Numbered from the stretch's first letter, positions 32,661-45,313 are shown. The stretch is 52,041 nucleotides of DNA from CAJBLF01 sp964613015 (GCA_964613015.1 CAZTFP010000009.1:1-52041), one strand, 5' to 3'. Notes: generated from the letters alone by a model not told the origin. Translations and numbers: made by a program.

Positions 32661-32700
32661 AACGTATCTCATGTCTTATATCTTGCTAATTATATCTAAT

Positions 32701-33720
32701 TTATATTCCATATTCTTTTATTATTTTGCGAATTTCTTTTAATGGTACAAATTTATAACCTCTTTTTTTGTTTTCTTTACTAATGTGATATGCAATATTT
32801 CGATGATAAAATAATGTCTTGTATGCTTTTCGTATACTGTTTTCTGGATCATAAATATGAGTTGGCAATGATCACATTCCATTGAGCTCTATGATCTTAA
32901 AGTTTCACTGATACATGTCTTCTATGTTTTTTGCTTTGATGTCATAACGGCCAAAATAAAATCAATCTACTTTTTTGCTTATGGCATCTATTGTCGTTTC
33001 TAGCTGTGGAGTTATATATTTTGAAACATCATAAAATGTAGATCATCTTATATGATTTCCTATATAATTGAGTTGGATTTTTTCTTTATCCTCTACAATA
33101 CTTGTCCGTTTATTTGAATATTCTTTTTTTAATTGATGATAATAATATTTTGCTCTCGGATGTTTGTATATTAACTCTTCAAATGTGCTTTTTCCATCTC
33201 CATCCAGAAACATAAATTTTTTTTCTACGATTCATGTAATGTGTCCATTTTCTTCATTTGGTACATGGTAATAAAAAATACCAAATTCGAGCGGATAATC
33301 GATAAATTCTTGAATCAAAATATCTTCGTTCATATGTTTCAGATAGTTTTTTAATTGTTTGTCATTGTATATTTTTTTGACATCTCTTCCTGTCCTTCCC
33401 AAGGTAGGTTTTGCTATACATGGATAATGAATATTATTTTCCTTCATTTTGTTTTCAATATATTCACTATTGTTTCCTTTTTCTATAAATATACTTATCG
33501 GTAGTAACTTTGATTCGAATTTATCCATATCTTCGTGTTTGCCGTATCCTGAAAATCCGCTTAACGTCATACCTGGATTTATGTTTGAAAAAAAACCAAT
33601 ATGTCTTGCTTTGAATACTAAAAATCCGACATATATATATACTGGTATATCAAATATATATCCAGGCCAAAATTCTCGTCTTCTATATTTCTGTATTCGA
33701 CGTTGTATATTTTTTAGCAT
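32701..33720 (-). CDS. ATP-grasp domain enzyme, function unknown
   Basis: 339 residues. The segment HYPCIAKPTLGRTGRDVKKI is an ATP-grasp glycine-rich/Lys loop, and ILIQEFIDYPLEFGIFY and the metal-binding FGRYDIKA...GNFKIIELNG complete the fold. ATP-grasp enzymes ligate a carboxylate to an amine or thiol through an acyl phosphate. No further specificity could be read. The first 60 residues are hydrophobic and basic. TGA encodes several Gly. Confidence 0.8.
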
Positions 33721-33721
33721 A

Positions 33722-34255
33722 TTAACTTCAGAACATAGTTAAAATTCGTTTAGCTCATCGAATGACGGGGAGATATACGGTTGATTTTCCTATAATTGCC
33801 GCAAGTATAAACAAAGGGAATGGTAATCTTTTGCGAACAATACCAATGGCTACAATATCTGGAATAGCTGAATCTATAGCTACAATCGTAAGCAAAAAAA
33901 GTATTCGTTTACTATTTCTTGTCTCTAGATAATTGGTTATTCTTTTATTGAATTTACTTAATCCCTTCCTGTTTTCTATATATGCTGCAAATCTATTTTC
34001 TAAACGTGATATCCAATCTTTATTGTCTCTTCTCGCTTTGAAGGTCAGTATCCGTCTGTGTGCATATCCATATAATAATCGTATAAGAATACTACTTGCT
34101 GCTGCAGGTAATACCGTTCCCAATGACATGGCTATCGGACCAGCTCCTTGGAGTAAACGAATCCCTATAAGTGTATAGGTAATCGGTATGATTACTGGTG
34201 GGAATATAGGTGAGATTACTACAAGACACGATATGACGATGTGTTTCAATAACAT
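33722..34255 (-). CDS. Membrane protein, paralogue of 35789-36328
   Basis: 177 residues, with N-terminal helices containing VISPIFPPVIIPITY, a central charged loop and a C-terminal helix with FPLFILAAIIGKSTVYLPV. The same blocks occur in the gene at 35789 (VVSPLVPPILVPLSY; FPYFIIAAIIGKGITHIPF), so the two are paralogues about 1.5 kb apart flanking the PLP decarboxylase. Possibly a VTT/DedA-related fold; not certain. TGA near the C-terminus adds seven residues beyond the standard-code stop. Confidence 0.75.
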
Positions 34256-34261
34256 TTTTAG

Positions 34262-34282
34262 TGCTAAATGCTAAATGCTAAC
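34262..34282. repeat. 7-bp tandem repeat (TGCTAAA), 3 copies
   Basis: Two exact units and a third ending in C, just upstream of the membrane protein gene at 33722. The rest of the roughly 100-base gap holds no further feature. Confidence 0.8.
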
Positions 34283-34357
34283 TGTTTTATGCTTGATGCA
34301 CTATATAGATTTAATAGATGCTTTGAGCTTCATGCATTATACTTCAAGCTAAATGTT

Positions 34358-35716
34358 TTATATTTTAACGGTTTTTACGTGTTTGAAAAAATTATCTATA
34401 TCTTTTTTGGTCATATCAGCATTGACGGTCATCAATCTAATAAATTCTTCTCATCTTCGTTTTCCATAACTTACTTTAATTAATCCTTGTTTGTCTAATG
34501 CTTCACAAATTTTGCTTGCTGACTTCCCCTTTACTTGAAAACATACATTAATACATTCTGGCTGTAAAACAAGAGTAAGATTTTTATCTTTTTTGATTAA
34601 TGAAACTGCATATTTAGCATTGTCAAATTCCGTGTTGATTCTTTTTTCATATCCACTTTCTCATAAATATTTTAATGCTGTCCATACTTTGAACGCATCG
34701 TTTCTCCTTCCACATTGAATAGATTTATTTCCAGGGTTAAATTCTTTATCATCCATTTGAAATAAATAATCGGCATTTTCGTGAAAATTTTCATACAGAA
34801 TATTTGGATTTTTGACCAACAATACTGCTGCTAGTAGCGGTATATTCATCATTTTGTGTAAACTTCGTGAGATGGAATCGCTACTTGCTATTCCCTTGAG
34901 GAGATGTTTATGCTTTTTGCTCAGTAATGCTCATCATCCTAATGCAGCATCTGTATGTAGTCGTAGTTTATATTTTTTTGCAATCTTTGAAATTTTTTCT
35001 ATAGGATCAAAGGCTCCGAGTACGGTAGTTCATGCAGTAGCGTTTACAAAAAAAGGAATATATCCGTGATGAATATCAGATATAATTGTTTCTTCTAATA
35101 TTTTTATATTCATTTTTCCTTTGGTATCTGTAGGTACTATTCTAATAGCTTCTTTACCGAGTCCTGTTACACTGATAAATTTTTCTGTGGAGTAATGTGC
35201 TTGATCAGAGGTATATCCCACTAATTTTTTACCACGTATTCCTGAATTTTTGATAGAAGAATATTTTTCGTTTCTTGCAAGTACAAGTGCTATCATGTTT
35301 GTCAGTGATCATCCTGGAGCAAATATTCCATCACCTTTTTTATACCCCACCTTTTTGAGCAAAAAATTTATTACTTCTTGTTCTATCAAAATATGTATTC
35401 CTGCTGATTTGTAGGTGTGCATAGTATTGTTTAATACTGCTGTGAGTATTTCCGCCATTACTGCTGGTAGTATTTCACCACCGACCAAGAGATTGAAAAA
35501 TCCTTTACTGTTAGTTTTGGGGCTATTGAGTGCTATTTTTTCTATTTCTCCAAAAAGTTGATCTATCTTCATTCCTTGGTAGTTGATAGTGAGCTTTATG
35601 TTTTTTTTGAGTGTCTTGGGGGTCGTATATTTGAGGACGGGATATTTTTCTGAATGTTCATAGTATTTTTTGATAATATCCATGGTTCTCTCCAACATCT
35701 TGTCGGTATCTTTCAT
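34358..35716 (-). CDS. PLP-dependent decarboxylase (group II family)
   Basis: 452 residues. FFNLLVGGEILPAVMAE, HTYKSAG, GIFAPGGSLTN, HTDAALGG and SRSLHKMMNIP place it in the glutamate/aromatic amino acid decarboxylase superfamily; the Lys in the HK pair should bind PLP. The aspartate in TDAA pairs with the ring nitrogen. The substrate could be glutamate, an aromatic amino acid or another acid. It is flanked on both sides by the paralogous membrane proteins. Confidence 0.88.
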
Positions 35717-35788
35717 GAGAAGTATTATTGATAAATACAGGGGTAGTTTATAGCAAAATCGTAAAGCATAGCAAGATATACTAAAGTA

Positions 35789-36328
35789 TTATATCTTTAT
35801 GTTTAATAACTGTACAACGGTTTTTCCTAAAAAAATGAACGGAATATGTGTAATACCTTTACCTATAATTGCTGCTATAATAAAATAGGGGAATTTTATT
35901 TTTTTGTATAAGATTCTTGTGGCTATTATATCTGGTATTACTGGCACATAACAAAATATTGCGAAAAGAAATGTTATTATTCTTCCTGATCTTTTTTCCA
36001 AATATTTTTCCCATTTTACTGATAATCTTCCTATTCTTTCTTCTTTTTTGAAATAACTGTTCATCTTGTTTATTATACGAGAGAAAATGTTTGTATCTTT
36101 TGCTGGGTCTTCGTCTATTGTCATCCTTGGAATGACAAAATTTTGCATTTTCCAGATAATTATATCTGCTATAACTGCAGCCGCTACTGATACAAGAGAA
36201 AGAATCCATGGATCTATTTTTTGTACAACCAAAGCACCAGTCATCGAGTATGATAAAGGAACGAGTATCGGAGGGACTAATGGTGATACGACGATTAGTA
36301 TTCACAATAAAAATAATTGAAATACCAT
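35789..36328 (-). CDS. Membrane protein, paralogue of 33722-34255
   Basis: 179 residues. It starts at ATG 36328 (MVFQLFLLGILIVVSPLVPP), upstream of an in-frame TGA read as Gly. It shares helix blocks with the protein at 33722. Central charged segment KKEERIGRLSVKWEKY, then hydrophobic YVPVIPDIIATRILYK. Function unknown; probably acts with, or is co-regulated with, the neighbouring decarboxylase. Confidence 0.75.
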
Positions 36329-36743
36329 AATTTTGTCTTTTAATAAAAAAAACCATTACATGGTTTCGAGAGTATACCTAAAGAATAGGGTAAATCAATA
36401 ATTTATATATATTATTGTACACGCTTCACTGGACTTTCTTTTTGACATTGCCTCAAAAAGGAAGCAAAAAACTCTAGCCATATGCAAACGTAATAAACTG
36501 TCGTTTCATAGGGTAAGCCTTTTTATCTCACCTCCAACCCCGCCTAGGCGGGGGCCCATTTCGGTTTGTTCGAATCATTTTTTTCTAATATAGGGAGTGT
36601 CGGGTCATACATCTGGCAACTGTATTTAAGTATATATAAATATTATTGACTAATATTCTATTAAAGCCATACTTGATATTCATTGACTAAATGCTATTAT
36701 TATATCTCAAATTGTTATTTATTTTACTTGTAAAAATATTACT
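36329..36743. other. 415-base gene-free gap with GC-rich hairpin island
   Basis: No convincing gene. It contains a palindrome of CCCCGCC/GGCGGGG around 36538-36553, which is unusual for this AT-rich genome. A second stem-loop (about 36436-36464) pairs CTTTCTTTTTGA with TCAAAAAGGAAG. Another hairpin with a minus-strand T-run lies at 36350. It may contain a minus-strand small RNA or a degraded insertion. Confidence 0.6.
36343..36366 (-). terminator. Minus-strand terminator with no gene upstream
   Basis: AAACCA-TTACA-TGGTTT hairpin followed, on the minus strand, by eight T. It would end a transcript coming from the gene-free gap to its right. Confidence 0.6.
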
Positions 36744-38207
36744 ATGTTGTTTAGTGAATTTTGATTGAAAACGTGATTATTAAAATCTTTGGAAGCTATA
36801 GGATATACTGAAGTTACGCCTATTCAAGCTCAAGTTATGAAAATAGCTTTGAGCGGAAAAAATATTGTTTGACAGTCTCAAACGTGAACCGGGAAAACAG
36901 CTGCTTTTCTTCTTCCTGTGCTCAATAAGATTGATACCAATAAAAAAACATTGCAAGCGCTTATACTTGCTCCTACCAGAGAGCTTGTTGTCCAGATAGG
37001 TGAAGAAATTAGAAATTTAACCAAATTTTATGGAGTAAGTTTCGCTTGTCTCTATGGATGAGCAAGTCCGCTTATCCAAAAAAATATTCTCAAAAAGAAT
37101 CCCGCAATCGTTATTGCAACGCCAGGAAGATTGATGGATTTTATGAATCAAAAAGTGATCAATATCGGTGTCGCTGAATATTTTATATTGGATGAAGTAG
37201 ATAGAATGTTGGATATGTGATTTGTCCGTGATATCAAAAAAATACGAATACAACTCAAAAATGTAAAACAGACCTATACCTTTTCTGCAACGATGAATGA
37301 TGAAATGAAGTCCATCATAAAAGATCATGTCTCTACCTATGAATTTATCAAAATAGGTGAGTGAGTGACGGTAGATAAAATCCACCATAGATATCTTCCT
37401 ATAGATCACGAACAAAAATTATATAATGTTATCAAACTTATAAAAGCTTATCCAAAAGATAAAGTCCTTATTTTTACGCATACCAAAAGAAATACCAAAA
37501 CTATACATCAAATATTAATCTGAGATGGATTCAAGGCTGGACTACTGAATTGAGATATGGCTCAAGGAAAAAGACAATCTACCCTCAATGCATTCAAAGC
37601 TTGAGAAACTCAGGTTCTTGTGACTACAGATGTGGCGGCAAGAGGACTTAATATGGAAAATGTATGATTGGTTATCAACTTTGATGTGCCTGCAGATCCC
37701 AAAAGTTATATTCATAGAATCGGAAGGACGGGGAGAGCATGAGCTAGTGGTAAAGCTATTATGTTGGTTTCTCCATTGGAAGCACCATTACTTAGAGAGA
37801 TAGAAAAAGTACATAAAATCAGAATACAACCATCAGAACATCTTGTTGAACAGGATAAAATGTGATCATATGGAAATCTTCGTCTTGATAGATCAACTGA
37901 TAAAAAATGAGGAAAGAGACCACAAGCACCTAAACGTCAAAGTTTTACCAAAACGTATAGCAAAATTTATCCATCAGACGAACAAAAAGCGTTGAAAACA
38001 GAAAACAATTATCGTAGTAATCCCAATCATAAACAACATGAACGTAGACCCTCAAGGCCTTGAACACCGTCAATAGTATGAGATCGTAGACCATCTACTG
38101 GTTGATATAAGTGAAAAAATCCTGATGGTAGGCCAACAAGGAGTGATACGAGATCTACGTCATCACAAGGATCGTTTAGGGGTGTTGGTAATCCTAGACA
38201 TAGATAA
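36744..38207 (+). CDS. DEAD-box RNA helicase
   Basis: 487 residues. Q motif TPIQAQ, motif I SQTGTGKT (both Gly flanking T47 region include TGA), PTREL, TPGR, DEVD in place of DEAD, SAT, ARGLN and HRIGRTGRAG. The C-terminal 100 residues are Arg/Gly/Ser-rich and basic, as in RNA-binding tails of RhlE/CsdA-type helicases. It remodels RNA structures in ribosome assembly or cold response. No Shine-Dalgarno motif is seen. Confidence 0.95.
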
Positions 38208-38216
38208 TTAGTAGGG

Positions 38217-38241
38217 GCGAATAGTATTCGCTCTTTTTTTT
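38217..38241 (+). terminator. Terminator after the DEAD-box helicase
   Basis: GCGAATA/TATTCGC hairpin with about nine T following. Confidence 0.75.
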
Positions 38242-38285
38242 TAAGATGTTTTACTGTGATATTCTATCGCCTCGCCTGATGGGCC

Positions 38286-38498
38286 TTATTTTTTTCATTC
38301 CAGGTAAAAAAAGTATCCTTTGACTTCACAAAGAACAAGAGCAAAAAACCTCCCGTCGATTGCTACTTCATCTTTATTAAAAATTGATGTTTTTTGAAAA
38401 TATATTTCATTCAGAGATACGCAATCGACATCCTTACTATTATTTATTTCTAATAAAAAAAACTCCACAATTTCTTGTAGAGTTATTTTTTTGTACAA
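38286..38498 (-). CDS. Small hypothetical protein downstream of the ABC-F gene
   Basis: 70 residues starting MYKKITLQEIVEFF, with one TGA-Gly near the C-terminus. Mixed hydrophobic and acidic residues, no membrane helix. It starts 3 bases after the ABC-F stop, suggesting an operon. A plus-strand terminator-like hairpin overlaps its 5' end, so coding status is uncertain. Confidence 0.5.
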
Positions 38499-38501
38499 TA
38501 A

Positions 38502-40067
38502 TTATTTTAGTAATTTTCCTAGATCAATGACGTGCAGGTCTTCTAGTTGATCAGTAAATCATTTATCATGACTGACCATAATCATGGCTCATTCGTATTT
38601 ATTTAGTGCTTGAGCGATAACGGGAAGATGACGGAAGTTTATATGGTTTGTCGGTTCATCGAGAATCAGAAGGTCTGGTTTTTGGAGTACAAATCTTGCG
38701 TAGCAGAGGAGTCATTTTTGTCATTCAGAAAGTGATCCAACACTATTTTGTAAGAGATTTTTGGTAAGTAGAAATTGAGCTGCTACACGGTAGATATCTT
38801 GGTCACTTGCTTCTTCAGCTATTTCTTCTAAGGTATCTCGAACGGTTTTGTTCATATCCAAAGCATCAAAATCCTGACTATAATATCACACCTTAACTTT
38901 ATTGTGGATCATGGCTATTGCTTCTTCTGGATGAGTGGTATCTGGTTCTTTGATCATACCATCTTTTGTTTTGTCTTTGAGCATTGCGTTATATTCTTTC
39001 ATAATATTTTCTTTGTGTTGATGAATCATCATCAATCTTTTGAGAAGTGTGGATTTACCGATTCCATTTGGTCATACAAACATGTATCTTTCATGTTTTT
39101 TGATAACTAATGGATATTTATATATTACTACTTCATGTGTAGTATTCATAAGTCATATCTTATTTATCGTCACAATCGGTCCTACATAATTTTCAAATGG
39201 AATAGTAAACGCTGTGATAGTCTTATCATCTTTTCTGACTTCTACTTTATTTTCTTCGGCCTCTTCTACTTCATCTCTCATCTTACTCGCTAATTTACGC
39301 ATTTTTCCTCATTTGTTGGAGAAGAAATTTATCTTTTCTTTCGCGTCCATAATTTTTTTCTCGGCTCTTGCGTTTTGCATTTGGTCCTTTTCTATCTGAG
39401 CTGCTATCTGTTCTACTACATCATAATAATCTCATCGATATTGTTCTACTTTGCATGTTCATCTATTGAGATACAACACGCCATCGGTAAAGAGATTCAA
39501 AAAGTCTGCATCATGACTAATAACTACAACCGTCTTGTCGTACGACATCAAAAAGGTAATTAGATCACCAATTCCTACATCATCGAGATTATTTGTTGGT
39601 TCATCAAGAAGGAGAATATCGGGATGTTGAATTAATGCATAGGCTAACAACAGTCTCGCTTGTTGTCATCCAGAAAATTCTTTTATAGGTTTATTCATCG
39701 GTGCATTGAAATTTACTGCTTTAAGTACTTCATCTATTTTCTTGTCTATCTGATAATCCTTTTCTGTGAACGCCGTTTCAAAAAATGCTTTGATAGAAAG
39801 ATCAAGTTGATCTTTTGGCATAACTTGTCTTGAAACTGCGATAGTATTTCCTTGGACGATATTAATCTTTCCTTTTTGTGGAGTCAGTTCTCCTAGAATC
39901 ATCTTGAATATTGTTGTCTTTCCTGACCCGTTTTGTCCCATGATGGTAATTTTGGTATTTTGACGAATAGAAAAATCACTTTCCACAAGGATAGGATGTT
40001 TTCCGTCGTTATATGCGAATGATACGTCGTCGAAACGAAGTATTACGGGATTTTGATTTCCAGCCAT
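38502..40067 (-). CDS. ABC-F family ATPase
   Basis: 521 residues with two ABC domains. The first has Walker A GQNGSGKT (44-51), FSGGQQAR (the second Gly is TGA) and ILLLDEPTNN. The second has GPNGIGKST (about 335), SLSEGQKG and LLILDEPTNH, then VSHD. The linker is a charged coiled coil. There are no membrane helices, so it is a ribosome-associated ABC-F, not a transporter. The ATG at 40067 begins MAGNQNPVIL; an in-frame TTG at 40082 is rejected. Confidence 0.93.
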
Positions 40068-40235
40068 GATTATTATAGACAATAATTATAAAATCTTAAT
40101 AGTGAACTATAATAATGTTTTGTTAAAATTCAAGAAAAATTCATCCGTGTGGTAGGTCTTTGTCGTAAATTTGCAATAAATCTAATTGTATATATACTTA
40201 TCTATATCTATTTTATCTTTATTATCCGTATTACT

Positions 40236-41858
40236 ATGACATTCTTACGTACATTTTTCAACCTGGAAGGTAGGATAGGAAGAAGAAAGTTTTTTCTTAG
40301 TCTATTATTCCTTTGTCTCATGATGGTGGTGTTTTTTGTCATTGGATGAATTTTGGGTATGGGTGCGTTGGGTACCAGTTTCATCAGCTTATTTATGTGA
40401 TGATTTTCACTTACTGGTTTATCTTTGGGTCTATGAAGTATTATTATTATAGCATTGCTTGTATATTGATATATTGTCTTTCTATATATGTGATATACAC
40501 TTCTTGTTAAAAGAGCTCACGATTTGAATATATCAGCTCGTATCACTACTATATATTGGCTTACTGTCTGTATAGTACCTATACTCTTGGTTATAATAAA
40601 AATATTCTTCCCTATTGGTGATTTCCTCTCTATTATCATATCTTGGATTCTTTCTTTGTGTAGCTTGGCTGTGGGGATCGCATGTTTTTTTGTTAAATGA
40701 ACCATTGGAGATAATATATATGGTACAGATCCTTTATCATCTACTGTTTCTTCAGTTTCTCCTATGTTAGTACATCCTAATTTTAAAAAATATCTTGGTA
40801 TAAAACTTCTTTGTCTATTGGTGATAGTTGGATGAGCTGTTTATATAAGTATCCGTGTAGCAACGAATATGATTGTATGACAACTTGGAACCACATTTAC
40901 TAATGAGAAGGTATGAGATGAAACCATTAATACCGGAGTAATTACTAGTGGTACATTACTTATACAGGAAGAACAAGAAGAAAATATCCTTCTTGCTCAG
41001 GCTAAAGAAAAACCCTTTTTTCCTCATTATACCTTTTCTCGTGGCTCTATATATTATGATGATAAATTTCTTTCTGGTTCAGATTCTCAGACATTTACTG
41101 TTTTTGATAGTGTGTTTGGAAGTGATTATGCTTTGGATAAAAATCATCTCTATTATGAAGGAAAAATTATCGGGGATTCTGATCTCAAAAGTCCTTTAAT
41201 AACTGATATGGATTATGTATATCATGCTGACCATATATATTACAATGGGATAAATATGTCTGGAGTAAATTCTCAGACATTCGCTATATTTGATCGTTAT
41301 GCCTTGGATAAAAATCATGTTTATTATGAAGGTACTATTGTTGATGCGAATGTTGCAAGTTTTGTGGAATTACAGCATTCAAACTCGGAATATGATGCTT
41401 ATGATATTACCCATAAATACCATCATGGAGATATAGTACTTGATGCCAATGGCTGTCTTGCCCTTAAATCGGTTATTCAGAAAAAATTTGACCTATTAAA
41501 TGATCCAAATTACAAATGTACTGCTGATGAAAATTGTGATGCTGTGCCTGTAGGAAATACCTTGATTGATATCTTTTATTCTAATACCGACAAAACCTGT
41601 TATCTCTGAGAAAAATATTCGATAGAATCAGTTACCCATTACGAAATCAATCCCATACAATCAGATGGATCGTGATATAAATATATGTCAGACTCTATCT
41701 TTAGTAAAACGTGCGTTACTCAGGATTCATTTTTGTCATCTATAGATGAGAGTCTTACTGGCCAGGACCTGGAAGACAGTAAAAAAGAAAGTGTGTGTGA
41801 GTATGTATGACCTACATTAGAAAAAGACTTGCAAGACAAAATCCAAACTCTTAACTAA
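40236..41858 (+). CDS. DUF805-like membrane domain fused to DKNYY-repeat extracytoplasmic domain
   Basis: 540 residues. The N-terminal half resembles DUF805 (GRIGRRKFF, then helices and VKRAHDLN). A single helix near residue 190 leads to an outside region with repeats containing DYALDKNHLYYEG and RYALDKNHVYYEG, the DKNYY motif, and a Cys-containing C-terminus (CTADENCDAV). TGA-Gly codons are frequent in the membrane half. Function unknown, probably sensing or adhesion at the surface. Confidence 0.78.
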
Positions 41859-41961
41859 AGATAACTGATTTCTATCATTATACTCTGCCATTTATTTGGT
41901 CTATTATTTTTTCGTTATTTATTTACTATTCTTTTATTAGATTTATTTTTTTGTTGATTCT

Positions 41962-42576
41962 ATGTTTATTCGTATTGCTACCTTTATCAAAAGCGCATCA
42001 AAACTTAGTGAATGTCCTGAGACAAATCTTCCTGAATTTGCTATGATTGGAAGATCAAATGTCGGTAAGTCCTCACTTATCAATACCCTTGCCAATCATA
42101 GTAAACTCTCTAAAACGTCTGTTACTCCAGGAAAAACTAAATTGATTGGTTATTTCTTGATGAATGATAGTTGGTATCTTGTGGATCTTCCTTGATATGG
42201 CTATGCACAGACAGGAAAGAAAAATAGGGACCTTTGGATAAAAATTACTCATGATTATTTTATCTGAAGAGAACAATTGAAAAGAGTCTTTGTCCTCATC
42301 GATGGAAATATTCCACCACAACATATTGATCTCGATTTTATCTATAGTTTGCATCAGAAAAATATTCCTTTTGATATTGTGATGACCAAAATAGATAAAG
42401 CAACCCAAAAATCATTGAGTCTCCATACTCGCTTACTCAAAGAAAATCTTTCTAAAATCGTCACGAATATGCCAAATATCTTTTCGGTATCTAATGTTAC
42501 TAAGAGAGGGAGGGAGAAACTTCTAGAATATATTGAAACGTTGAAAGATTGAGACGTTGAGGTGTGAATCTCATAA
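41962..42576 (+). CDS. engB: Ribosome-biogenesis GTPase EngB (YihA/YsxC)
   Basis: 204 residues. G1 GRSNVGKSS (30-38), SVTPGKTK, G3 DLPGYGYA with its first Gly encoded by TGA, G4 TKID and a VSN motif in place of SA. EngB assists 50S assembly. C-terminal GDVEVGIS is reached by reading two TGA codons. The ABC-F gene begins 40 bases downstream. Confidence 0.93.
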
Positions 42577-42616
42577 TCTTTCAATATTTCCACTTTTCAA
42601 ATTTTTATGATGTGTA

Positions 42617-44404
42617 ATGCTTTATCTCAAAGTCAGCAATCTTGCCAAATCATATACTTCAAAAGTCCTTGTCGATCATGTAGATTTTACTATTTCTAGA
42701 TGACAAAAAATCGCGTTGGTCGCTAAAAATGGCGCAGGAAAGTCTACATTGATTAAATTGCTTATGAAAGAGATAGATGTGAGTGATGGTGTAATAGAAC
42801 GAAGAGAAGGTATTCGTATTGGGTATCTTTCTCAAGATACTACTTTGAATGAAATACAAACCGTGCGTGAATTTTTGTTCGATTTTGATACGATGCAACA
42901 TCGAGAACAAGAAATCGAATTGAATATTGCTATCAATAAGCTTCGTATCAAACCGTATCTCGATCAGACGATTTGATCTTTGTCGTGATGAGAAAAAAAA
43001 CGTGTTGCATTGACCAAGACCTTGATGGGGAATCCAGAAATGTTAATTCTCGATGAACCAACTAATCATCTGGATCTGGATATGATAGAATGGCTTGAAT
43101 GGTATCTCAAAAATCAGCGCGTAACTTTGCTTATGGTGACGCATGATAGATATTTCCTTGAGAGAGTGTGTACCCACATTTTTGAACTCCATAGAGGTAA
43201 GATTGTCGTATTTCCTGGAAACTATTCATATTACCTAGAAAGTAAAGCAATTCGTGAAGAAAATGAAAGGATAGAGGTTCATAAACTTAAACAACTCTAC
43301 AGAAAAGAATTAAGCCGAATTAAAAGAGCGCCAAGTGGAAGACAAACTAAATCTGATTCTAGATCTACGAGATTTGATGCTATCAATGATCGCTATGATA
43401 CTTTGAAAGATGTGGTTTTTGATGAACAAGCAAAACTCACTTTATCCCTACAAACAAGACAATTGTGAGGAAAAATTCTCAACCTCAAACATATCAAAAA
43501 ATCCTTCGTCTCTCAGGATAAAGTATTTTGAGATAAAAAAATTCTGAATGATTTTTCTCATGAGTTTAGACATAACGAACGTATTGGTATTATAGGAAAA
43601 AATGGTGTAGGAAAGTCTACCTTTGTTCGTATGATTATCGGTGAAGAACCAATAGATTCTTGAACTGTACAAACTGGTGAAACCGTCGTGTTTGGACATT
43701 ATCAACAACAAGAAATTCATTTTCCTCCAGATAAAAGAGTTAGTGATATCGTTCATGATCGTCATTTGCTTGAGCAATTTCTTTTCCCACCTAAACAACA
43801 ACATGTATTTGCAGAAAATCTCAGTGGTGGAGAAAAAAGAAGATTACATATGCTGACTATTCTTCAGACGCGTCCCAATTTTCTTATTCTTGATGAACCA
43901 ACAAATGATCTAGACCTAGTAACTGTGGGTGTTTTGGAAGACTTTCTTATGAGTTATAAGGGCTGTTTGATTGTGATTTCTCATGATAGATTTTTTATGG
44001 ACAAAATTACTGATCATTTATTTATTTTTGAGGGTGATGGTGTGGTGAAGGATTTTTGGGGAACGTATCAAGATTATAAAACCGCAGAACTATTGAAAGG
44101 TGGAAAGATGGACAAACTGAAAGATGAAGGAATGGAACATATGGTAGATACTCATCAAACTCTAGATAGTAGTCAAAATATTTATTCAAAAAAGGGACTT
44201 TCCTATATGGAAAAACGTGAATTAGATCAACTAACCAAAGACATTATCGCTTTAGAAAAAGAGAGAGATGAAATTAGTCATATCTTTGATCAGAAAGATG
44301 TTGCCTATGATGATATCAAAGAACTCTCTGTCGCTTTGTGAATCATTCTCCGTCAGCTTGAACAGAAAGAATATAGATGGTTTGAATTGAGTTCCAGAGA
44401 ATAG
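42617..44404 (+). CDS. ABC-F family ATPase, second copy
   Basis: 595 residues, two ABC domains: AKNGAGKST then SLSGGEKKR (both Gly are TGA) with LDEPTNH, and GKNGVGKST then NLSGGEKRR with LDEPTND. A charged linker of about 90 residues lies between, and a coiled coil follows the second domain. It probably acts on the ribosome. It ends 9 bases from the convergent apbE stop. Confidence 0.92.
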
Positions 44405-44413
44405 ACATATCTA

Positions 44414-45313
44414 TTAAATAATTTTGAGATTATATGTTTTCATTCACTGTGTGGTATATACTTTTTTGTTGGTACACATGATTACTCCTTCTATATGATT
44501 TTTTTTGAGAAATTCTAAGGTTTTTTCCAATCCCATCGCGATACATGCCGTGGCATACGCATCAGCTAGATAACAGGTATCAGCTATTATTGTTATACTT
44601 ATTATCTCATTATTATTGTTTGAGGTTATCGGGTTGATAATATGATTATATTCCTGATTTTCGATTGTTCGTTTTCTTTTGTAATTTCCTGATGTTGCTA
44701 TCGATATATCTTCTACATCTATTGTAGCAAAAATATTGCCTTTGGTGTATGGACTATCAATTCCTACGACTATTTTTCCTCCTGTTTCATTTGTTCCTGC
44801 AGTATATATATCTCCTCATGCATCTATAATATAATTTTTATATCCTACATTGTCTAGGTATGTTTTAGCTTTGTCTACTCCATATCATTTTACTATTCCC
44901 CCTAGATCTAGGTTTTGTCCTTCGTGTAAACTTACCGTATTCCCTTTTATCTTAAGCTTTTCTAATTGTAAATTTACGTGAAGCTCGGTATCTTCTTTTT
45001 TAAACTGCTTGCTATGGAAATCATTACTATATCCCAGTTGTCTTACGTTGATGAGTGGGTTGAAATAAAAATCTGTGTCTGCATAGAGTTCTTTGCATTT
45101 GTTGAGTACGTCGATAAAGGTATCTGATACCTCATATGTTCTTTTCTTATTCAAAACACTAAGACGTGATTCTGATTTAAATCTAGAAAATTCTTTTTCC
45201 AAATCGTGAAATATATCAAATACCTTTTCAATATCCTGATTCGGATTTTTTTCTCAAAATATTGTTATCATTATTTCTGTCCCCATCAATTTTTTTGTCT
45301 TGAAATGCTCCAT
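44414..45313 (-). CDS. apbE: FAD:protein FMN transferase (ApbE family)
   Basis: 299 residues. LMGTEIMITIFG, FSRFKSESRLS, LDLGGIVKGYGVDKA, YIIDAGGDIYTAG and HIINPITS are the ApbE blocks. ApbE attaches FMN covalently to a Thr of flavoproteins such as RNF or NQR subunits. No signal peptide or lipobox is apparent, so it would act in the cytoplasm, or the start is incorrect. The last ten residues follow a TGA-Gly. The redox fusion gene at 45739 is nearby. Confidence 0.9.
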
